Source of the DNA: Lumbricus rubellus
Lineage: Eukaryota; Annelida; Clitellata; Crassiclitellata; Lumbricidae
Assembly: GCA_945859605.1 (NCBI GenBank)
Contig: OX243824.1
Location: 6,062,813 to 6,126,812 of the forward strand
Direction: 5' to 3'
DNA: 64,000 bases
The notes beneath the pieces were generated by a model, which had not been told where the DNA came from, ran no database searches, and was given only the letters and a program-made list of their open reading frames with translations. Every line of letters begins with the position of its first letter. Position 1 is the first letter of the stretch. Below, piece after piece: positions 58,035 to 64,000 of this stretch. The position numbers and the translations under genes are program-made.

Positions 58035-58203
58035 CAAGGGCGGATCCAGGAGTGAGGGGCAATCCGGCATGCTCTCCATTTAGAAATACCCATGTATCGT
58101 GCCCCCCATTTGGTTTCAACACAGGCTTATAATATCTCCAAGGAATTAGACCCAAGGCCCTGAATTTTTGCACCCCCATCCAAAAATTCTGTATCCGCTC
58201 TTG
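58035..58203. mobile_element. 169-bp hAT-type MITE with perfect 8-bp TSD
   Basis: It starts CAAGGGCGGATCCAGG and ends TCTGTATCCGCTCTTG. TGCATGCT lies on both sides (58027-58034 and 58204-58211). No coding capacity. Confidence 0.85.
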
Positions 58204-58451
58204 TGCATGCTTGCATACATACTTCTTTACTTGCTTTGCCCACTTTCTTACTTGCCTACTTAATAACATACTTAAATTTCGTACATATGTGCATGCTTAG
58301 TACCATAATGCAGACATGCATACTTTGCGTGCATTCTTATCTTCTTATTTGCTCACGCACTCACTTTCTGACTTTCTTGCAGGTCACACCGTTTACTTTC
58401 TAACTTACTTACTTTTTCTCACGCAAGTATGCTGTGAACGTCCTCGTGACC

Positions 58452-58636
58452 CAGGGATTTTTTAACGTGCAGTTGTACACAAAATGTGCAGTTCTAAATG
58501 GATTTGTGCAGTTGTAGAAGCACTTTTGTACAGTTAAAACTTGCAAAAAGGTCATTGTCCTCCGATTAGAAGTAATTTACCATGGAGGATGGGAAAGTAA
58601 AGTAGGAGTTCTAAAAAATCCTTTAAAACAGCCCTG
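58452..58636. mobile_element. hAT-type MITE, second copy of the 45443 family
   Basis: CAGGGATTTTTTAACGTGCA to AAAACAGCCCTG. TCCTCGT occurs on both sides, though on the left it is separated from the end by a few bases, so the exact border is uncertain. Confidence 0.75.
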
Positions 58637-59029
58637 TCCTCGTCCATTGCTGAACTACATCAGTCCACAGTCATGCATAGAACTGTATGCGCCCCGCATC
58701 AGTGTGCCTACCAGACGAGTCCAGAGCTGCAATGGGCTGCTTCGGCGAACCAGCAATAACAACCGATGGAATTTATGAGGAGCGTTATTATGACGGTGAA
58801 GTTGGTTGGCCGCTGCTGCATCCGCAATCATTGGTCCAATGCCGTCCATGCATACACTGACGAAAGTGGAATATTGCGTCGTAATTTGAAATGTTCACAC
58901 ACAGTTCTCTGTCTCTCTCTGGCTCGGAGTTAGTCGATTACCGAATGAGCCGTGGCGTTAATTAACACTTCAATCGCGTGCCAGACGTTTACTCTTGACC
59001 TCTGAAGGGATGATGTTGACCCTACCTGC

Positions 59030-59112
59030 CCATCAATCTTGCTTTGACTGAGCGCCTCTGAATAGGCTGGTTCCCATAACTTCGATTGGAGCTGTAGACA
59101 TTGCAAGCGTAC
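59030..59112 (+). pseudogene. LINE 3' UTR fragment
   Basis: GAGCGCCTCTGAATAGGCTG, GTTCCCATAACTTCGATTGG and AGCTGTAGACATTG match 62090-62150 (GAATAAGCTTGTTCCCGCGA..GCGCTGTAGAAG). Confidence 0.5.
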
Positions 59113-59263
59113 GGATAGTAACCTACGGTGAAAGAACAGTGCGTGTTGGCGATGGTTTTATCAAAGTCGTTGTTAAGTTTTATGTGAACTTCTAGCAAGG
59201 CGTTCGTTTGGAGGTTAAATATTTATTTTGTGGATACATCGGTGAGGTCGGAACTGCATCACA

Positions 59264-59302
59264 ATGGTGAAACTGAATCTGCTGGAGAGGTTTCTGAACA
59301 AG
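59264..59302 (+). CDS. Possible 13-codon first coding exon
   Basis: ATG at 59264 in context CACAATGG begins MVKLNLLERFLNK, followed exactly by GTAAAT at 59303. The short hydrophobic/basic start looks like a real first exon, but 13 codons cannot identify a family and no downstream exon was found. The longer 148-codon frame across this place runs into a CAT microsatellite and is not credible. Confidence 0.25.
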
Positions 59303-59505
59303 GTAAATATCCGTATGAGAATAGTATTGGGCAGTGCACTGTAGCTGGATGCTATAGTATAGCCTATATTGGGGCAAACCAGGAAAGTCATTGGGGTCTC
59401 TATAACTGCATATGGGAGGTTGCCAATCTAGGCCTATACATGATTGGAAAATACACAGAAAATTTTGCTTTATTACAATATATTCTCTCGTTACTTCTGT
59501 GTTTA

Positions 59506-59546
59506 TATCATCATCATTATCATCGTCTTCATCATCATCATCTTCG

Positions 59547-59587
<41 letters not shown>

Positions 59588-59645
59588 GTCATCATCATCA
59601 CCACTATCGCCACCATCATCATCATCATCATCACCATCGCCACAT
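59506..59645. repeat. (CAT)n microsatellite
   Basis: ATCATCATC with CGTC and CACC interruptions. Confidence 0.95.
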
Positions 59646-61007
59646 CTTTGATGCCGTAACATGTCTTACTTTTTAGAGTCGTTATGTAATGGGCGGCGTT
59701 GTTGGCTGCCAGAGCTCTTTGTATATTTGTTTTGTTTTTGTATATTTTTTACTCTTCATGTACACTGTACCAGTGTATACTTGGATGCAATGTGACATAC
59801 GGATTAATCAATAAACGAAGATCATCATCATCGTCGTCGTCGTCATCAGTTAGGTTAAAATTCGGAAATTATCTATTTGAAGGTTTAACCAGGAAGTTCG
59901 GAACCCCGAAATACGCTCATGGGATAATACGTGTATGGCGCAGGAATAAACATAATGTAGACAGGATGTAGGCCTAGATAGATGTTAGACAATATAGGTC
60001 TATATTAGCTAGAGAGGAGGAGTAAATAGTGGCAGGAAAATACAAATTAAGATGATATCAATACATTTTTAGGACAGAGAACAAAGTTAATAGTTGCTTG
60101 CAAATAAAATACAACATCATTACCATCACGCATGATATTGCAGGAGAATGAAAATTCGGATGAGAATAAATACTATATTACAAATAATAAAATAATATCA
60201 GGAAGGTAAATGTTGGCACAAGAAGAACTATTACGACTGGATTTTAGCCAGGGAGTAGGCCTACTAAAACCAAGTGGGCGTTTGTTTGACTTGTGGAACA
60301 GCCAAAATATCAACCCCATTAACCTTAGGCTGGGAGGGACTGAGTTGTTATGGAAAGTCTATCTACCCACAGTCCCACACTCCAAGTGATGAATATAGGT
60401 TTACATTCAGAGGCCAGTGGAACTTACTAAGCCATCGAAATAATGACTCATACGATTCTTCTTGGATTATTGGTGCCTGCAGGCTACCGTGTGCGTAAGT
60501 GGTGTAATGCTTTGGTGGTAGAAAAGTGGTACAATGAAATCTTAAGTAGGTTAGTGGTTGGTGGTTTCAACCCCCTGTCTTTCTTAGCACCCCACAGTTG
60601 AGTCTTCATTGCACACACCAAAAGAGTTGGGGGTCCATTTCCCGTGAATTTCTCCAGCAATCAACGAAAAGCTTCTTTGTTTTGCTGACCAGCACAATTA
60701 AACGACCAAAGTTTACCACGTAGGGCCCGTACATTCCTTACGTATGCAGACAATCGTATTTTCGACTCCCCTTCAATGTTTCATCTCGTACGTTTTTTGG
60801 ACGTACAAATAAGCGTCTCTACACCCTCCCCCACTTACAACAGTTTATCAGTCAAAGTTATCAATATACAACATTTATTTTACCGTAGACTAATACTTAT
60901 TTTCGATAAGCATCATATTTGTAGCTAACATTTGTGAACTGTTATGATTTACTGTTTTGATCAGAACAGGATTTCATTATATAATGTAATAAAAATTCCA
61001 TCGGATG
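59646..61007. other. Spacer without supported gene
   Basis: A 74-codon frame at 60274-60498 has normal complexity but no splice context or known motif. Confidence 0.3.
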
Positions 61008-61035
61008 AATATATATATATATGTATATGTATAAT

Positions 61036-61073
<38 letters not shown>
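61008..61073. repeat. (TA)n microsatellite
   Basis: Two TA runs separated by GTATATGTATAATTG. Confidence 0.95.
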
Positions 61074-61080
<7 letters not shown>

Positions 61081-61497
61081 CAGAGCTATGAATAGCTTGT
61101 GTGGACGTCATGATTATAAATTTATTCTGAGGCCCTCCTCTCCTCCCGCCGTGCGCACTCATATGCAAATCGTCAAAATCCGGTGATCTCCCTCCGTCTA
61201 TCTGCTTAGGTAATACGTGGACAGCCCCCACACGAGCCTTTCCAGTGATTGATCGAAGAAAGAAATATCCTGCATCGCGGAGATTAAACCAGTCTGACCC
61301 CGCCCCTCCCCCAGTCTTTTTTCTGTAGTTGCCACACTGCCACAAATAAAATATCCGACTGAATATTATGACTGTTGAGTGTTAACAATATCCACTTATT
61401 GTGTTCAATGTCAGCCTCATTTAACAGGGTTTTAGCAACTTTAGCATGATCGCTTTTTTGGTAAGGCAATGTCTTGCTTGCTCGGAGTTGCTCCAAC

Positions 61498-61756
61498 CAT
61501 AGGCGTAGGAGACGGGGGTTCGGGGGGAAAATGCTTCCCCAAATTTTGGGCAAGTCTGATTTTTCGGGCAAGCAGACCCAGGAAAAATAGAAAAGAAAAA
61601 AAATTCGGCCAAAAGTACGGAATGACAAAAAAGGTCGTCAGAATTTTCGGGCAAACGTAACGGGAATTTTTCTTAAGATTTCGGCCGGGTGAAAAAAAAA
61701 TTCGGGCAAAATTCTAATTTGGCCCCTCCCACTGCTGAAAGGTCCCTACGCCTATG
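61498..61756. mobile_element. 259-bp hAT-type MITE with perfect 8-bp TSD
   Basis: It starts CATAGGCGTAGGAG and ends CCCTACGCCTATG. GCTCCAAC flanks both sides (61490-61497 and 61757-61764). The inside carries several TTCGGGCAA words and no gene. Confidence 0.85.
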
Positions 61757-61839
61757 GCTCCAACTAACCTTCTTGCCTTTGCCAGCCTATGTCGAGTAAG
61801 CATACTGAGACTGATCGCTCCCTATGCTCAGTGGGAATG

Positions 61840-62025
61840 GGAGTGCTCTCAGTCTCGTTGCTCGTACCTTCAGCATGCAAAGGATCAAAACTCCACCTCT
61901 CGCTATCTCCCCACAGGTCTTTCACTCACAGCTAAAGACATTGCTCTTCCGCAAATCCTATCCTGATTCTTCTGATTCTCCTCACATCCCTCGTCATTTC
62001 AACTCTAAACATCACCCACCTTAGC
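61840..62025 (+). pseudogene. LINE C-terminal tail
   Basis: The frame contains QVFHSQLKTLLFRKSYPDSS, the end of the post-RT region of CR1/L2/Nimb-like ORF2 ('F...LKT.LF...Y'). It stops at TAG near 62022. Upstream parts are scrambled. Confidence 0.5.
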
Positions 62026-62176
62026 CGTCCATCTGTCTGTATGCCTGACTCTCCGGACTTGACCCGCTGCCTATCGATTTTGTTTTGATTAAGCGCCTGT
62101 GAATAAGCTTGTTCCCGCGACTTAGCTTTTGTGGGCGCTGTAGAAGTCTTGAGATTACGATTACGACAAAAGCCGT

Positions 62177-62350
62177 GCTTTTCTGTGGCTGGTCCGGCGG
62201 TAGGAAATGACTTCCCTCTTGAGCTGCGCTTGTTCCCTAAGTCACTCTCTGACACATTCTATAAGCACTTGAAAACTGTTCTTTTTGGCTGAGCTGGAGT
62301 GTGGAGCACCTCCGAGTAGATCCTTGAAGATGTACTATATAAATACTTGA
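62177..62350 (+). pseudogene. LINE C-terminus and 3' end
   Basis: The frame from 62179 reads FSVAGPAVGNDFPLELRLFP, then KSLSDTFYKHLKTVLFG, and stops at TGA 62290-62292. The 3' UTR ends CTTGAAGATGTACTATATAA followed by (ATGA)n. This is the best-preserved tail of its kind in the window. Confidence 0.75.
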
Positions 62351-62825
62351 TGAATGAATTAACTCATCATACGCTTGTCACTGTACTTCTGCTTCGTAAA
62401 AATTTCTTTCTGTCTTCCTGTCCAGGTCCATGTTGCTGCTAGCTATAGTTTGTCTTACCTTAATTTCTTTCTCCATCTGCTTAAATCTCTAAGCCGGCGC
62501 ACTGAGTCTACTCCGAGCATAATCTAAGTGGCTTAGATCATAGATATGGCTTAGATGCACCAGCCCGATGTTCCTAAGCTATTCTGTGTATACTCCGTGT
62601 GTATTCGGTACGCAAAGACATCGGCTTCATTAGCGCTTGGTGCACAAGCACTGCAAGGCCACTGAATTATGCAAGAGAGCCATCTATTGTTGGCACTTAG
62701 AAGTGTAGCGTTTAGCGGGTCTTAGCTGTGCACTGACCGCTGGAGAGATGTTATACGGTTGGTGCGAGTTCTTGCATAGGCTGTGTTTGAGTAGGAACTG
62801 AAATTGTGGTTGTGTTGTTGTTGTT
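62351..62825. other. Spacer without supported gene
   Basis: I see nothing definite. Confidence 0.3.
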
Positions 62826-63118
<293 letters not shown>

Positions 63119-63246
63119 ATTTGTCACTTGTGTGAAAGCAGATAATATAGTGTTGTTTAATATTTACATTGACAGTTTGACACATGTGTTCCAAGAACCG
63201 TTTTCTAACTGATAGGCTAGATTCAATCTAAAACAGAACCAGATAG

Positions 63247-63317
63247 TTATACACCGTGGTTCAAAAAAAACTAAGAAAAACAATTTGGCTTAGTTTTTTT
63301 TGAACCACGGTGTATAA
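63247..63317. mobile_element. 71-bp near-perfect palindrome, minimal MITE-like
   Basis: Arms of 29 bp (63247-63275 and 63289-63317) are exact inverse complements around a 13-bp loop. The outer sequence TTATACACCGTGGTTCAAAA has TA at each border, as in Tc1/mariner MITEs. Confidence 0.8.
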
Positions 63318-63568
63318 TGAGCTTCCTCAACCAGACTGATTCGATTTGACCTCGCCTTTGACTTGTGTTTGTGTCTATATCTCTGTCTGTCGGTTTATTT
63401 GTATCTCTTTTGGTGTGTATATATGTTGACGAAGTTCTTTATCACTAGACACAGAGTGTTGTGGCATCAGTAGTGTCGCAAAGTCGCAGACATGGTGGCT
63501 CTAAAGAGTGTGCGTAGAAAGGCAAAACACAGCACAGCATCATCGACCGATGCAATGTTGTTTTCGAG

Positions 63569-63573
63569 GAATA

Positions 63574-63618
<45 letters not shown>
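63569..63618. repeat. (ATT)n microsatellite
   Basis: About sixteen pure ATT units. Confidence 0.95.
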
Positions 63619-63734
63619 CGGATATTCCCAGCATCATCAGACTGACTCACGGTCTCAGAACGCTGTGCCTCCTGCATCCAGCATCCTGCTGCTACTGCTG
63701 CTGCTGGTGGTGTTGGTGGTTGTGGTGATGCTGT

Positions 63735-64000
63735 TGTTCTGCTTCTCCTCTTCCTCTTCTTTCTCCTCTTCCTCTTCTTTCTCTTCCTTTTCTCTTTCTC
63801 CCCTTTGTCCTCCTACTCCTTTTTCTCTTGCTTTACTGATTTCGTAATCCTCTTCCTGCTTTCATTTCTCTATATTCCTCCTCGTAATCCTTCCTACTTC
63901 TGGTCTTTCTCCTCCTCTTCCTCTGTATCCTCACTTCCTCTTTCTGCTTCTCTTCTTCCTCCTCTCCCTTAACGTCTTTGCAATCCTCTGCTTGCTTCCA
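63735..64000 (+). repeat. Polypyrimidine minisatellite, runs off the window
   Basis: CTCCTCTTCCTCTTCTTTCT words similar to 5499-7112. The array continues past the end of the window. Confidence 0.85.

Overview
The window is eukaryotic, repeat-rich genomic DNA, most likely from a marine invertebrate. Real exons are sparse and split by introns with GT/AG borders. Non-LTR retrotransposon tails, SINEs, small DNA transposons and long microsatellites fill most of the space. I lean towards a deuterostome, possibly an echinoderm: one foldback element with arms of ~15-bp tandem repeats resembles the TU elements described from sea urchin. That placement is inference only.

Layout. 1-5.5 kb holds a hAT-like end, a small MITE and a large foldback structure (inverted arrays of ~155-bp monomers at 2.65-3.15 and 4.69-5.23 kb) with RTE-type and other LINE remnants between its arms. 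5.5-7.1 kb is a polypyrimidine minisatellite. From 8.1 to 30.9 kb the same 11.3-kb block occurs twice in direct orientation at an offset of 11,506 bp, separated by a 200-N gap. The last 11.3 kb before the gap equals the first 11.3 kb after it, so this is most simply an overlap between two contigs (or two haplotypes) that was never merged. Each copy carries a TGTA microsatellite, a 2.6-kb GA-rich higher-order minisatellite, several LINE 3' remnants, a 1.18-kb mariner-type foldback element, a 0.4-kb TIR element, a 36-bp repeat array, an arm of the 15-bp-repeat foldback element and a decayed LINE RT fragment.

31-45 kb is a SINE cluster with a nested foldback insertion, a possible terminal exon (34.0 kb), tRNA-derived SINEs, a hAT MITE with a perfect 8-bp target duplication, and simple repeats including a (GGGA)n G-quadruplex tract. 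46.0-50.0 kb contains the one gene I recognise: four exons of a TMEM234 (UPF0546) membrane protein on the + strand. Its first coding exon was not found. 51-64 kb holds an internally deleted mariner copy, more hAT MITEs with target duplications, a candidate coiled-coil coding exon (55.7 kb), a possible short first coding exon (59.3 kb), LINE tails, a compact palindrome and many microsatellites.

I saw no operon-like or defence-like system, and no tRNA or rRNA gene other than tRNA-derived SINEs. The most informative observations are the probable false duplication, the foldback element nested in a SINE, the set of young non-autonomous transposons with intact target duplications, and several putative exons with no methionine start. 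Most long open frames in the window are low-complexity translations of simple repeats and are not genes.
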